A DNA stretch of 64,000 nucleotides from Neonectria sp. B-13 (GCA_002682825.1 NOKP01000001.1:3785296-3849295), one strand, 5' to 3'. Positions 46,696-59,727 are shown, numbered from the stretch's first letter. Notes: a model not told the origin generated them from the sequence alone. Made by a program: numbers and translations.

Positions 46696-47922
46696 AAATA
46701 ACCCCGGGGGGGAGACTGAGTAGAGGGAAGCTACGTAGCACATGAACGGACAAAAGCAAACCACACCATCCACACATCAACAGCGCCAGACATCGCCTTG
46801 TCACCGCAACCATATTGCGTCGCCCCAGCCATGTAAAACAACGTTCCAAGATGGATCTCGAACCATGTCGTCAAACGGGAACTCGCTTCTTGACCTAGTT
46901 ATGCGGCGGCTTCTACCCAAACCGCTCCCAAGAAGCAATAATTTCCCTCCAAAGTCTCTGGGATCCTTGCCGGCCGCCTCACATCATGTTCCACCTGGTC
47001 ACACGCTGCACCATCCGATCCGATCCCATCCCGCCTCACCTCAGCTCGGCCCCATCAGCCAACCTAACTGTGCGTCTCTCCGTCTCTGTCTCTTATCGGC
47101 TCGCCACAGACTCATCTCCGATTCCCGCCCCTCTGGAACAATCGGCCTGGCCACCTGCAGCCATGTGTAACGCCTAGTTCCCCGCCGAGTATGCATGTAC
47201 CTGGCGTCAGCCTCCTCGATAGGTCCAAGCCGTCGAGTCTATGTCTTACTCTCGGCCATGACCATGATCTTCGTCCGCTATCAGCATTCCGAATTTGCAC
47301 ACACCCATCCATCCACATGCCATTCTCCCAACCGGCAGGGGTCTGGCGGCACCTTCGGACAGGGCGTTCCGCCCCCATACAGGCCCGTTTATGGCCCGCG
47401 ATGGCTCACCCGTTGGCGGCCCATGCTGACCGGTCCAGACATCCCCCAACCCAGCAAAATGCTAGATCTGGATCTAACACGTTAAGCCACGAACCATCAC
47501 ATCAACTTCTTCCCGGTATCAAACATCATTCGTCAGAAGCAATGTAATCCCTGTATTTGCCATTCGGCCTCTGCCTTAAAGCTGGATTCTATTAGTCACA
47601 GGCCTGTTAGCCTGTTTCCCCGCCCCTTTCTCCCCGGTTCTAGGTAAACCCCCCCACCCTAAAAATAAAAAAAGACAAACAAACACACAAGATCGACTGA
47701 GGTCGACCACACTCTTTGCTTTTCATGACCAGGACACCGAATAAACACACTTGATGCCATACCGCAGCGAGGCTTCTTGCTTCATGCAAGCCGATCCTTT
47801 TGCAAATTCAATACCCCTTCGACGCCATGTCCCAACCCATCTCCTTGTGTACTAACCAGTATTAGAATGTTTTCAGACACGCGCTCGTCTCACCACGGAT
47901 ATCGATTCGTTGCTTGGTTGCC

Positions 47923-49339
47923 TCAGTTTGCCATGGAGCGTAATGGAAAGAAACCCTCGGGCATGGGCTCAATGTGCCAGATGTTGGGTCCGCCTTCTCC
48001 AAACGCGGCTGACCACTCCTGTCTCAGTTCTGCGGGAAGGTTCCAGCCAAGGCTATCATCGCGGAGTCTCATGCGGACAAGGTGACGGCGCTCCCGGGGC
48101 GTTTCCCCGTTGGTAAACCCTTCTCGTCGATGCAGGATAGCGAGATTGTTGATGAAATGCATGTCACCGGCACGGGTGCTGATTTCAAGCTGTGCAGCCT
48201 TGGCGATGGCCTCGACAGCATCCAACGCGTCAATTTGGCGCGATGTCACGGCGGGAAGATGCTTGGGGCGTGGATGGGTGGCGTTTCCCGTGAGTGGCAC
48301 TCTGCCGAAGTTGATCATCAGCCGTCCCTGGTGGTAGTAGAGCACTGGTCTGCACTGGAACTGCGGCCTATCGTAATTATCCATGTTAGTGGGGTTTACA
48401 ATTGACCGACATCAGAGGTTTTTGTTGCTCTCACTTACATGGCAAATGGCCAGTCAGCTCGGGCCAGCGTGCGGATCACATCGGGACGACTAGCAGCCAG
48501 GACATTGTAAACGGTATAGGATGAGGCGATGATGCATTTCCCTCCCGAGGCGGCCGTGCTTCTCGTGAGCCAGCTAACGACGTCGCCGGCTTCCTCGTTG
48601 TGGAAGGTCCGTAGTACAAGTCAGCAGGCGTGTTCAAAAGCGAGAAGGCAAGGGACGCGGGCTCCGCTACTTACGATGGGGGATGTGGAGTGACGATGGT
48701 GTCCAGCCTTGAGCTCGGACGAGTTGTCGGCAACAATGTGAACTGGTCCAGGTCAGTTTTCCAAGTATAGTCAAGCAAGATACAAGCATGATTGTACGAA
48801 CCCAGCATGTTGCCCTTCTTGTCCTGTCGGCCATGGCGGTTGGCGATGTACGACTGGATACCAAGATAGAGGACGGTCAGGTCCTCGACTGAGTACTTCT
48901 GTGGATCCAGACCACGGACGACGCCAAACCCCTTGCCATTGTGGACGTCTCGGCGAATTTGGTCCAGTCGTGGGCCCAGGGTGGGAAGGGGAAAGTTGTC
49001 TCGAGAGACCAGATCCCCGTCCAAGCCTAAGGCTGTTTTGGGGTTAGCAACGTTCCTTAGCCCATATCGTGGGGGAGCCGCCAGAGACACACCTTTGAAG
49101 TGCAGCAGAGCATTTTCGGCTTCGTGCAGGTCGGATTCGGTGAGCGAGTGAATGTAATCAGACTCATGGCCCACAAATTGAGCACCGGTCCACGCCATCG
49201 GCAGATCCAGCAGCCGTGGGAACCCGTCCGGGAGTTCTGCGGGCACCTCTGTCATGCGAACAGGACACCCTGCGGCCGCACGACCCAGATCAAAGCCGGG
49301 GATCGAGCCAATGACAGGGCGAGCCATTAGAGAAGCCAT
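47923..49339 (-). CDS. TauD/TfdA-like Fe(II)/2-oxoglutarate dioxygenase
   Basis: Five exons (49339-49093, 49032-48802, 48742-48675, 48608-48439, 48367-47923) give a predicted 386 residues. The double-stranded beta-helix pattern is visible: RDVHNGKGFGVVRGLDP, VLYLGIQSYIA, a metal-binding His185-x-Glu187 in TFHNEE, then GDVVSWLTRSTAASGGKCIIAS, and the distal His318 in INNLAILHRREGF with basic residues behind it for 2-oxoglutarate. The substrate is unknown; this family hydroxylates or cleaves sulfonates, amines and secondary metabolites. An N-terminal carnitine-biosynthesis domain is absent. Exon 3-4 joining is unusual: the donor ATC|GTAAGT is fine, but the bases before ACC TTC CAC read TACTACGG, without AG. 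If the next AG (in AACGAG) were used, the metal ligands His and Glu would be lost, so this allele may be impaired or use a rare acceptor. Confidence 0.75.
48609..48674 (-). other. Dioxygenase intron 3 with GT...GG ends
   Basis: The 66-nt interval begins GTAAGT, has a CTGAC branch-like site and ends TACTACGG immediately before the conserved TFHNEE codons. Read through, it meets an in-frame TGA. A one-base change from CAG to CGG would explain the missing acceptor; a sequencing error would too. Confidence 0.6.
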
Positions 49340-49599
49340 CTTGAAGGGAGTGCTTTGGTGCGAGTTTTCTTCCTTTTCCTGGAGAATCAACGTATCAGAA
49401 TCGATTCCATGTACCACCAACACCACCACCACAGCACAGAACAGCAACGCCCCCACATAGTGAGAGGGCAGGGAAACTCACAACGGTAAATGTGGATAAT
49501 GTTGTTTGACAAAAGATGTATTACTGCACAAAATCAAGGTCAAGTGGAAGGTCGCAACTTTGGCAGTGAGGGAGTTGATAGCAAAAGAGGTTGGAGAAG

Positions 49600-49657
49600 T
49601 TGAGAGTTGAGAGTTGTCAAGCTGAGAGTTGTCAAGCTGAGAGTTGTGAGTTGAGAG
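49600..49657. repeat. TGAGAGTTGTCAAGC imperfect tandem repeat
   Basis: Two full 15-base units and flanking partial copies (GAGAGTTGA, GAGAGTTGTGAGT) lie about 260-320 bases upstream of the dioxygenase start. Confidence 0.8.
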
Positions 49658-49764
49658 GGTCGAAAGTATTGAAAGAGTTGAGAAAGCAGATGGAGATTGA
49701 AAAGAGGGAAGAATTGGCCAGAGCCTACCTATGCTTGTTGGTCTAAGAAGGCAGGAAGACAGGC

Positions 49765-49798
49765 AGGTAGGTAGGTAGGCAGGTAGATAGGTAGATAG
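49765..49798. repeat. GGTA/GGCA tetranucleotide repeat
   Basis: A run of imperfect AGGTAGGTAGGCAGGTAGAT units sits upstream of the dioxygenase gene. Confidence 0.85.
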
Positions 49799-50205
49799 GA
49801 GGAGGGCGTTGGTTGGTTGTAAGGTAGACGAAACACTGAGGGCCACTGGGGAAGGAGGAAAGGAGGATGAGAGAAAAAGGAGGAGTGGAGGAGAAGGGAG
49901 AAACGGGGAAGGTGCGAGGGAGAGCGAGAGAACAAGGACGCGAGAAGAGCCATCCCCAGATGCCTTATTATAGTCGCGTGCTTCGAGGGACAAGCGGATG
50001 GCTAGCTGCCAGTGAGCGAGCAAAAACCCGCCCCTTTCTGCCCCGGCGCGGTTGGAATGGTTTTCACTTACACAACTTCAGTCCTGGCTGGCTGGCTACA
50101 TGATATGGCAGGGACCATCGATGCGGAAACGCGGGTACCTCGACCTTGACGGGTGAGTACTGACTAGTCACGCCCCATGGACATCTCATCTACGTACGCA
50201 AGCAG

Positions 50206-50271
50206 GTACGGGACGGGACGACACAATACGACATGACACGGGACGACACGATACGACACGACACGACAGCA
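50206..50271. repeat. Imperfect ACGACACGAT repeat
   Basis: Units of five and ten bases based on ACGAC/ACACG/ATACG repeat over about 65 bases in intergenic DNA. Confidence 0.8.
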
Positions 50272-52417
50272 CGAAACCAAAGGAAGAAGAAGAAAAAAGA
50301 ACGAAACGCCGCAACGGGCAAAGGTGGGCACAAGCAAGCCCGCACTATGGGTTGCAGCATAATGAATGAGGTAGGTGTGCGGGCAGCCGCATAACAAACG
50401 AGCAAACGACAACAGAGCAAGCAAGCGTGGATGGCTGCTTTGTTGTCCCCGTTCCTGTCCTCGTCCCTGTCCGAGCTCCCGGGAAGATGCTTTCTGCCTC
50501 TTCTTCCTCCCTCTGATGCCCGATCGATCCCAGCAGGGACTCTGCGAGGGCCTAGATCGGCACGAGAAATTCGAAACGAGACAGCCACAGAACAGGGCGG
50601 ACAGGGTGGACGGACAGAACGGCGGACAGAGCGGAGAGAGCGGACAGGCAGGCTGGGGCGAGAAGCCCCAAGAATTCCATGACGACCTGTCCAGCGGGCG
50701 AACGCAAAAAAAAAAAAGAAAAAACCCGAAACAAAGAAAAGGAAAGGAAAAAAGAAAGGAAAAAATATGGATTAGAAATTTCCCCAGTCCCCAAGTCTAT
50801 CAGGCGCGCCGTCGCAGAAGAAGGAGGGAACGCACTTTAGGCGGCGCTGACGATCGCCTAACTGCGCTGGCGCAAGTGGCTTGCGTCTGCTTTGGTTTGG
50901 CTTTACGACTACGTATGCTGTGCTCTGTGCGTACGGGACTTTGTTGGGCTGAGAATCGCTCGACATGCTAAAACGACCCTGTTGACCACGGCGGAGATGG
51001 ACCATCTCAAGACGTCCACCTTGACGCTCCCTGAGAGGCTCATAGGCCGATAGCTCCACGATTCCCCACGACTCGACGACCAACGACGCACGACCTGGCG
51101 TGCGTCTAGCGCCGGGGAGGAGGTCCCGTCTTCTGGCGCTCTGCACAAGTCTGCAGGTAGGCACTTGGTATCGTCGTGCGTTGGTATTCGTACAGGGCAT
51201 GGGAATGTGCGAGTCTGATAATCAAGGTACTTCGTACGTGCACCGGTACTCCCGTCGCAGCTGTCGTTTACCACCACTTGTTCTCCCGCGGCCCCCCGTG
51301 TTGTCTCCCGTGTTGTCTCCCGCCTCCCGTCCTCCCGCCTATCCCGTCACACCGGCCGTCGCACTGTCGCACAGCCCTACCTGACCCCTGTCCCCTCTCC
51401 ATCCACCGTCCTCCATCCTCCATCCTCCTCTCTCATCCCTCCCTCCTCTCTCCTCCCTCGTTTCTCCTTTAAACCATCACCACTCACTCAATCGTCGATC
51501 CGAGTTAGCTCCCACCCTGACCAACCCGAGAGAAGCATGGTGTCTCGGGCAAGTCAGTGGCCAGGTATCACAAGGCGGGAAGCGACCAAATAGTCTACTT
51601 CGGCTCGCCAATTGGGGCACAAGCTAAACAAACACAAAACCTGGGCCCGTCCTTCCCAAGAATGCACGTACCTACTTCGTAGTTGCGAAGTGCAAAACGA
51701 AACTACGGCACCTCGTCCTTGTCGCATCGTGCACATGGGTGGGCATCGACAGGCATGGGTATGCGCATGAGCAATTTTGACATCAAACTTTTTTTTTACT
51801 TCTTTTCATACCGACGACACACACTCACACAGTGCTACCTGGGATGTGCTGGCAGCGAGCCGCGGGCTGCCGCCGTGTAAGTTAAAGGGAAACGAGCCTT
51901 CGGCTGCTGCGGGTCCCGGCGTCCGTATTGGTAGACCGTGTGTGCCGGAGGACGCGGGCCAAAGACATGGGCCGGAGCCGTCTGCCGTTGTCGCACACTC
52001 GGGGGTGAGAGACAGTCTCCCTCCTCGCCCTCGTCCCGTTCCTCCATCTTGGCCTTGTTCTCTCCCCTTTCACTCTCCTCCTCCTCGTCCAGCCCCTCCA
52101 GCTTGCCCTGTTGGTCCATTATCGCTCCGACTCCTACTACTGTGCCTTACGTGTCGTACTCCGTACTCCGTGCCGCGCACCCCGGTACTTACCGATTTTG
52201 ACTTTACCCTCCGGGTACTTACTGAACAGGGGCCTCCGTCCAAGCCGAGCCGCCTCGCTGCTCGCGTCAGCTCACCAACATAACATCGCGTCTCAGGACC
52301 GGCACCGCCACGGCTCCCAACCATTCTGTGCCTTGTGGGGCTTCCCATGCGACATCTGCATACTGTCACTCTAGTCTCGGGTTTGAACACTTTGCTGATC
52401 CTGCCGGCCCCCTCCAA

Positions 52418-55400
52418 TCACATTGTCGATCTAGGTTGCCAGCTCTCCTCAAACAGCTGGCTGACGAAGAAATAATCATCTTCATAAGTGGCTCCGTTTC
52501 GAAGCTCCTCCCATTCTCGCGCTGCGCGGTGCAGATGGTACATTAGCGTTGCTCCAGGCACTCGGTACTGGGGAGGGGAACTGAGCTTTGACTTACTATT
52601 CTGCTTAGCGTACGCCCTAGTGGCGTGGACGAACTGGATCTTCTCCTCATCCAAGCCCGCAAGGGTTCTCAAGTCCTGGTCTTTGCACCCCTCAGAGAAA
52701 GGATAGATGCCCTTGTTGCAGTAGTGGAAATGCGCCAGGAGAATGTTGGCACCTGCCGCCATTTTGTTAGCCTCTCATCATCTTCCTGCTCCCATGGGTT
52801 TTCCCAGTGGGGGCAGTAAGGGAGCGCGCTTGTCTCACTCACCCAGGTGATACTCCTTAACCTTGTCCTCTCGGGCGAATCGTCGCTGCAAGCACACGGA
52901 GCTGTTAGCAAACCTCATGACCCTCTAGGTAAGTACGGGTGGCTAGGGCACGCATTAAAAGTGGCCCTCGCCCTGCTTTTCCCTTCCTCACGTTCCAGCG
53001 TCCTCACCTTCATGCCATGCTTCCTGGCGTACCCGGCGTCATGTCTCGTGATGAGAGCCGTGTTGTGCAAAAGAATGAAAGTCACAAGGTATGTCACTAG
53101 CCAAGTGCTTTGCTTGTTCTTTTGTATCATCTTTTGAAGCCTGTCCAGCAATTCCCTGCGGAGCCTTGTCTGAATATGGTGAATCAAGACGAGATCCAGT
53201 TGCGCGCCGAGCACTGGTGGGAGCGGGATCATCCCGTGATTCGGACTTGTCTCATCTAGAATGTCTCGGGGCATCCCCAACGTCTCATCCCCAACGATGA
53301 AGCTGGATCTGGTCGACAGACGAATCGACATCCACAGCATCAGCGTCCGGCCGATCAGATCCAGGCAGTCCATGGGGGTTGCTGGGTCGCGGAATATTCG
53401 CCACGCCCGGTCATACGTCTGGTACAAGAGGCTCTCCTGGGTCCCTAACAGGTTACCGAAGGCCTCACGCATGCTCTCTTGAATATGCTCCGAGTAGGCC
53501 TTCTTCACTTCATCCAGCTTCACGAGAGCATAAGGTGGGATTGACACGGACTTCTTGGTTCCTCTGAAGTCCCATGTTCGTTCGAGCTTATCACCCGGTT
53601 GAGGGATGAATTGCCGAACTTGAACCTCGACACACCTGTTGGAAAGGCCGTCGGAAATGTAAATCGTCTTGAGTTCCTCCGACGCCCAATTCTGAATTGG
53701 GTCCGATATGTTGTTATTCCACCTACGAGTCCACTCAAAGCCGGGAACTTGGCCAGGCTTGTACAATCTGATGTCGGTGATCTTGTATCTGAGGCACGGG
53801 AATCGACCTGCCCTCGAGTTGGACACCTTTTTGCACGTCAAACATGGACCGCCCTCTTCTTCTGGGTTGTTTTCACACTAAATCGACAAGTCAGTCTTCC
53901 AACGGCACCAACATCTAGCAAGGGGCAGCAAGGAAGTCGCAGGTGGGCACAGCGGGGTACTAACGCGGATCCTTTGCATTCTGCATCTGATGCATGAACC
54001 AATCTTCCGGGTCTGGGCTGTTTGTTCACGGAGGTTTAGGTCCTTGAATGGGCCTCGTTTCCCCCCACGCTGATTCGGCAACAGGATGTCAAAGTTGGCA
54101 TGCTGATCCAACAGAGACACATCGGTCCAGCCGGTTGGCGGCGGCGGCGGCATGGCTTGAGAAAGTGATTCATCCAGCTGGCCCGTCGGTACAAGGCCGT
54201 ACTGAGACATGTCTGCGACGGTCGCCATGGCCTGCTGCGTCATATCTGACGGAACGACAAGGCCAAGATCCGGCCCATATTGCATTGCAGCTAAATCTCG
54301 AGGTACGGCGGGATCGGTGGGCAGACCGGATTGGCTGGGAATGTCTGGATCTTGCTTTAAGGACTGGCCGACGTAATAGTCGGCCACTGGTAAGCCATGC
54401 GGCTGCCCCGAGCTTGTGCCATCAACCAATGGAACTGTCAACGTCGGCTGCTCTGGGATGAGAGGGAAGCCAGTGAGAGGTGGTGAGGTTAGACCAGTGT
54501 GCGTGTAAGTGAAGGCAGCCTGCTGTGACATATCCAGATTCGCAGATCCATAAGGTTCAGAAGATGGGATTTGCATTGACGGTGGCTTCTCTGCCGAGTA
54601 TGCGGTCCTTAAACCCTCCACCACCGTAGGTGGCGCTTCAGGAAGCTGCTGATAGCCTTGGAGACAACGTCAACCATGTTCATTTGGTGTGACTCGGAGA
54701 GGGACAAGGTACGAGGAGGAGGGGAAAAAAAAAAGTTGGTGGGAACAAGATGCTTACCATCCAGTTGTCTTAGGCCGAACCCACAACAGGGGCATAAGAG
54801 CAAACTCAAGTCCGCCATCCGCTTGGCTAGTGGCGAGCCAGGAGATGGCATTGGCGAAGATCCAGGCTCGGTCCAACCTGATGACGTTCCATATTGGCTG
54901 TGGTGACGTTGATCATAGGAGACTGGCGTCACAAACTTCTCCAGGGATGCCTGGGATTCGGACGATTCGGACGCCTGAGGCATTGAAAGGTATGGATCCA
55001 GTCTCCGTTTCTTCCGAGATTGCTCCTGTTGGATGTTTTGGTGAATTTGAAAACCAGAGGAAACGCCATAGAAGTTGGCAATATGATCAAGGTGAAGATG
55101 GATATCAGAAGGTAAGGAATGATAACTGAGTTCCTCGGAGGGGATGAATGACGACGATGGAAGTACTGGCTCAAAAAACCCCGGTTGAGGTTGAGGGCGA
55201 GGCCTCTTTGGCTTAAAAGGGTGATGCGAATTCTATAGAAAATCAATTCACCGCACATTCGGGTCGGAAGCAGTGCTAGGAGGGGACTTGGGGGGCGAGG
55301 TCAAGAAGGCTCTTGACCGGGAGCCATGGGCACGAGAGCCCCGATGGGGCGGCGAGAAGAGAAACGCGGGCGTGATTGGCAAAGGCCGCAGGGACCACCA

Positions 55401-55480
55401 AGGGGACCGATGGGAAGGGATCAATGATATAACCCATGCAGGTTGCCGCCAACCGGGGAGAGGAAATCTCTTACCATCAT
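52418..55480 (-). CDS. Zn(II)2Cys6 transcription factor
   Basis: Six coding exons (55480-55475, 55232-54758, 54656-53965, 53877-53008, 52885-52843, 52752-52418) join in frame to about 806 residues. Exon 1 contributes only ATGATG, followed by a 242-nt GTAAGA intron; the frame after the acceptor TATAG is open through 55232-54758. A basic segment SRKKRRL at about residue 85 looks like a nuclear signal. A Ser/Pro/Gln-rich region follows. The zinc cluster lies in mid-protein: Cys382, 385, 392, 403, 406 and 419 (CIRCRMQRIRC, then PCLTC, then PCLR), split by intron 3. After it come RLYKPGQVPGFEWTRRW and a helical region of the kind seen in large ascomycete families. Target genes are unknown. A shorter start at ATG 54983 would skip the basic segment. 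A further 29-nt intron near the 3' end was rejected as too short. Confidence 0.8.
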
Positions 55481-58128
55481 GGCTGCAGTGAGACAGGGTG
55501 TGGAACAAAGCTGCGCAGCAGCAAGAAACAAAGGTCAAGGTACCACCACGTGGGGATCGAAGTATATGGTATACAAGCAGGAACAAGGAGAGTCAGGGTC
55601 GGTCGGGTTCAGCCCAAAGGCCACCGGGTGAGAGGTTCAGCGATGCCGGGGTGAGAGACTTGAGAGGGGGAGGGTGGTGGTAGGCTAAGGTGCCACGAAA
55701 GCCATCACCGGGACGGGCAAAACTCAACCACCGTAGTGCGGCGAGTGGAGCGTCAGGTCAACCAGAACCAAGTTTCCGCGATGAGAAGAGCTAAGAGAGT
55801 AGGGGACGAGAAGACGGGCACAGTAAGAAGAGAGGCGAGGCCGGCGGGAGGGGGTGTGGCCAGGCGCAAAGGGGATAAGTAGGCGAGACTAGCCAACGCT
55901 CCAGATTCAATGTGAGAGAAGAAGGCGAGGAAGAGACGGTGGTGTCGCCGAGGGAACTTGGTGTGCGCCGTGCTGCTTGTGGTCGCTGCTTGGAGGCTTC
56001 TAGGACCGCCTGATGGATGAGATGATGAGTAGGCTTAGCTTAGCCGATAGTGCTGCTGCCGCTGGCGAAGTCGAAAGCCGGCTGTTGTGGTACTGGCGCT
56101 GGTGCTAGATGAGTGAGGGCTTTGGTGTGTCGAGCAAGCCGATATGCTTGCGGCCGCGATAGAGGTAGGGATGACGGCCGATGCGAGCTGCGGGCTGAGT
56201 GGGCTGGCGGCTGGCGGTGTGGTGGCCGTAGTGACTGGGCGTCAAGCGATTGAAGCGGCGGCTCGACGGGCTGCTGGGAAGGGTGAAGATGGTCGAGTCT
56301 GTGAGAGAGAAGAGTGGACTCGGTGAGGACGACGACGACATTGCTCCGTGCTGAATTGTTTTTGACCGGTCTGAGGGGTACCATGGGCGCGACAGGGGCC
56401 CATCTGGTTGGCAGTGGTTGCAGTGCTGGGACGGAACACTTTGGATTATTACGGCCCAGTACGGGCTTACCTCTGCTTGGGCTTCCCGATCATGTGGAGA
56501 GAGTGGCCAGACCCAGACCAAGGAGAGGCAGGGATCGTAGACACTGGGTCCAGGCATCGAACGGCTGGAACTTGCTAGAAGAGTTGGATGTTGCTTCGAT
56601 TCGTGGCTTTGGATTCCGACTTGCCAAACCGCGGTGCCTCGTCCATTCATCCTGAATCCTCTGCCAACTTGCGTTCCATTGCCACGGAATTGGGGGGTGA
56701 CGACGGCCGTTGGTGCATAGAATCGCCCATGTGATTAATGTGGGAGTGTCCTCTATGGTGACACGAACGGCCCGGGGTGGATAAGGTATCATTTTGCTTT
56801 TTGTCGTGCTTGGAATCATGAAATGGCCCCGGGCACGGCGGGCCCCGTTGGGGCAGGCAAGACCAACGAGGTATTCGCTACCTGTGCTGGTCGCGATGCG
56901 TTTGAACGATTCCCGAGAATACAACAGGATGCACGGTGTATGAGAGTCCGGCCGGGGCGGACTTGGTAGGGGCTAGGCGTGAAGCATCAGATCCACCGTG
57001 TACGTCTCAACGCCTCCAAGACGATCGCGGACTATCGCAGGGACAATGTGCGGGTGCGCAGACGGGCGTGCTGACCGGCATTCTCACTTCAGACTACCCC
57101 AGACCCCAGGCCCGTTGCACTTACGCCCGCCCATACGAGCCTTGAATTACCGTCCATCCCGCCCGATGAGTGGGCGCTGACCGGTCGCGAGGGCGCTGCT
57201 GTGGCCGGCTACCGGGTTGCGAGGGCTGCAATGCTTGGTCCCACCAATGCCATGTGACAGGAATTATGTACGCCATCGTCACGCAAAAGCTGTGGTTGGT
57301 ACGATGGAGAAACAGAAGCGGGGACCGGTGAGGCCAGAAGCCAATATCCCTCAACCGCAGTCGAGCAGTTGCCAGGCATCGGTCCGATCCTCGTTCGGCT
57401 TCGTACAGACCATTGTTTTTATCGACTGTTTGTTTGTCAGCGAGAGGAGGTACGGCTTAAGTCAGGACACAGGCTCTTCCAGCCGTTGTCCGTTGTTGCC
57501 GTCGTTGTCGTTGCTGGCAAGTCGTCATCGTTCCTTATCGTGACCTGCTGCGCTCAGAATCGACAACGGACGAGGCATCGGCTTCCTTCAGCAACAGGCG
57601 TGTCTCGTACATGCAATTCAGCGGGCCAGCAACACGGCGACATGGCGCTGGGTATGGACTGATAGGCGGTATATTGGTGACAACTGCGGTCTCTCGCAGC
57701 TGCAGGTGAAAGTGCACTGGCAAGCCGGGCAGCATCACATGGGCTGGGCGGGCAATCGATGTGTGATGTCGTTGGATGGTTTGGATGGGCACAGGAAGTT
57801 AGTTGGGTACTTTTGGCTTGGACGACGTGACAACGTGATCCGAGCCGTTGTGCATTCCAACGGAAGGCGTGCAGGTGACCGTCCCTGGTACCCGCCTATC
57901 TGGTAATCCAACGGCTCGACGGGACCACGGGAAGGTAACAGCCACCGGAACATCAATTGCCTAATTGGGAAGCCAAAAGCAACGGCACGGCTGCCTTACG
58001 GACTTGCCAGTGCATAGATCGAACTCTAAATAATGAGTCGCCAATAACTAGTAAGCCTCCAAGGCTTACTTAGGTTTTGGGAAAGACCACAAAAAAAGTC
58101 ATTACCCCAGGCTTGGTACCTTATGTCA

Positions 58129-58190
58129 ACTGATCCATCCCTCCATCCATGATCCATCCGTGATCCATCCTTGATCCATCCTTGATCCAT
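58129..58190. repeat. GATCCATCC tandem repeat
   Basis: About six copies of GATCCATCC or close variants (CATGATCCATCC, TTGATCCATCC) lie in intergenic DNA. Confidence 0.9.
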
Positions 58191-59727
58191 TCCCCCATCT
58201 ATCCCACTTGCCGCTAAGTGCAAACCATCATGCATCTTCCTACCGCCTTGGGGGCGAACCCAACGTTGGCATCCATCATGTATGTCAGAATCCCTTGCTG
58301 CATGTATTAGAACCGTACATCTACCTCGTTGTGGGGTCCAGCCATCCGTGCATCGAATCTCTTAGCTGCCGCCCCTTGTTCTTGCCACAGCTTGTACGAC
58401 GCACAGTTTTCGAGATTCGGATACATCACACATATACGACAGCCCTGTTTGCCAATCCTCCGTCATTTGAGACAATGCGCCGCGGTCCGACAACAATGTC
58501 CTAGAATAACCATTCGGAAGCTTCCCCGCTCAGATCCTTGGACAGCGGGATGCCCAGTCTGCCCCAAAATACTCCGACTTCCCGCCCTGCCGGAATCCCC
58601 AACTAATAGGAGGCCATCTTTGAATCATCGCTAATGTGGCGTTTTATCCCGAGTCTGACCGCCAACTTGGCCGCCCCCGTTCGTATTATATGAACGACCT
58701 CGGACAAGGCCCGCGAGTCACTCCACCTGAAGTCCAGGTATCATCTCGACAACCATATACCTCTTCCGTCGATCTAGGAAGGCAGGGTGTCCTAAGGAGG
58801 TGCAAAGTGCATCGGTCACCCAAAGCCGTCCTTGAAAAGTACGCAGTCACCATCATTCTCCGTACAAACACTCTTATCGGCGAGCCCAAGTGGCAAGTTG
58901 AACCTCCTCTTTACTACATATAATGCTAGCTTGGTCCCTTCGTCGCCCAGACGCTTCCATGTTGGTTGCCCCAGATGTGGCCTTCCCGGTTCTCTCCCTC
59001 CCTGCCCTTCTATTCGCCGTAAGGGTCGGTTCATCGACCTATATCACACTGACTCGTTCCGTTCGAACGGGAGGATTTTGCAATTATGGCGACAGTCGGC
59101 TGTCCTGCTCCCGGACAGACTGTGTCTGATCCGACCTTCCTGGTCAAATGATCTATTTCGGTTCTCATGCAGTCATGACGTGTCCTAGCGAATGTGCTCG
59201 TGACGGGATGGGTGATTGCACTTTGCTCGGCTTCAAGCAGGCTACCATGCAGTTGTCCAATAGCTCCGGGAGGGTCTCACGGGGCGGCGTATTTCTTCTT
59301 CTTCACCTTGCGCACTACTACTACCACTACTACTACTACTTTGAAATGATTGCCCTCTTTTACCCATGCCATCCATGGGCTGGGAATAAATCATGTTATG
59401 GATCCAACCCCTGAGCCTCTTCGTCAGCCAACACGCGGCGTGAGAGGGCTTGCTCTATCTCGAGTACTTGACGAAAGCACGGTGTAGGAGGTGCGCACCG
59501 GCTCCCGGACCTTTGGGATGCACAGCCCCGGCAACTGTTGTCCACCGAATACCCGAATTCTGGGCAAGAAACAGATATTTTATAAAACTTCCTCTCCAAT
59601 CGACCTATCGGCAACGGACCACGGCGGCGCCACTCGAACCAAGCTGCATGGCAATCGAGATCGGGGCAGGCCGCTGATCCTAAGGCGTTCTCCTATAGTA
59701 TCTGGCCTGTTGGCCATAGAGACTCGG

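Larger units (their letters stand above)
45023..47922. other. Intergenic with simple repeats
   Basis: No gene is supported in this 2.9 kb. A GGCGTA repeat lies at 45292-45315, a GCATC/TCATC run near 46185-46215 and a long ACA array at 46638-46695. Frames such as 45687-46400 and 46477-46701 are low complexity, partly made by these repeats. It should hold the phosphatase promoter on its left side and the dioxygenase 3' end on its right. Confidence 0.5.
49340..52417. other. Intergenic with several repeat tracts
   Basis: No gene is supported in this 3.1 kb between the dioxygenase start and the zinc-cluster gene 3' end. Repeats of GAGAGTTGTCAAGCT lie at 49600-49657, GGTA/GGCA tetramers at 49765-49798, and ACGACACGAT-like units at 50206-50271. 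C/T-rich DNA at 51300-51480 produces Pro/Ser-rich frames that are not convincing. Confidence 0.5.

Noticed and set aside
46477..46701. Poly-Gln protein frame
   Set aside because: Produced by the ACA microsatellite at 46638-46695.
52565..52600. 29-nt intron (GTAAGT to CCCAG) in the last exon of the zinc-cluster gene
   Set aside because: Too short for a fungal intron, and splicing would shift the frame away from the conserved C-terminal DDYFFVSQLFEE segment.
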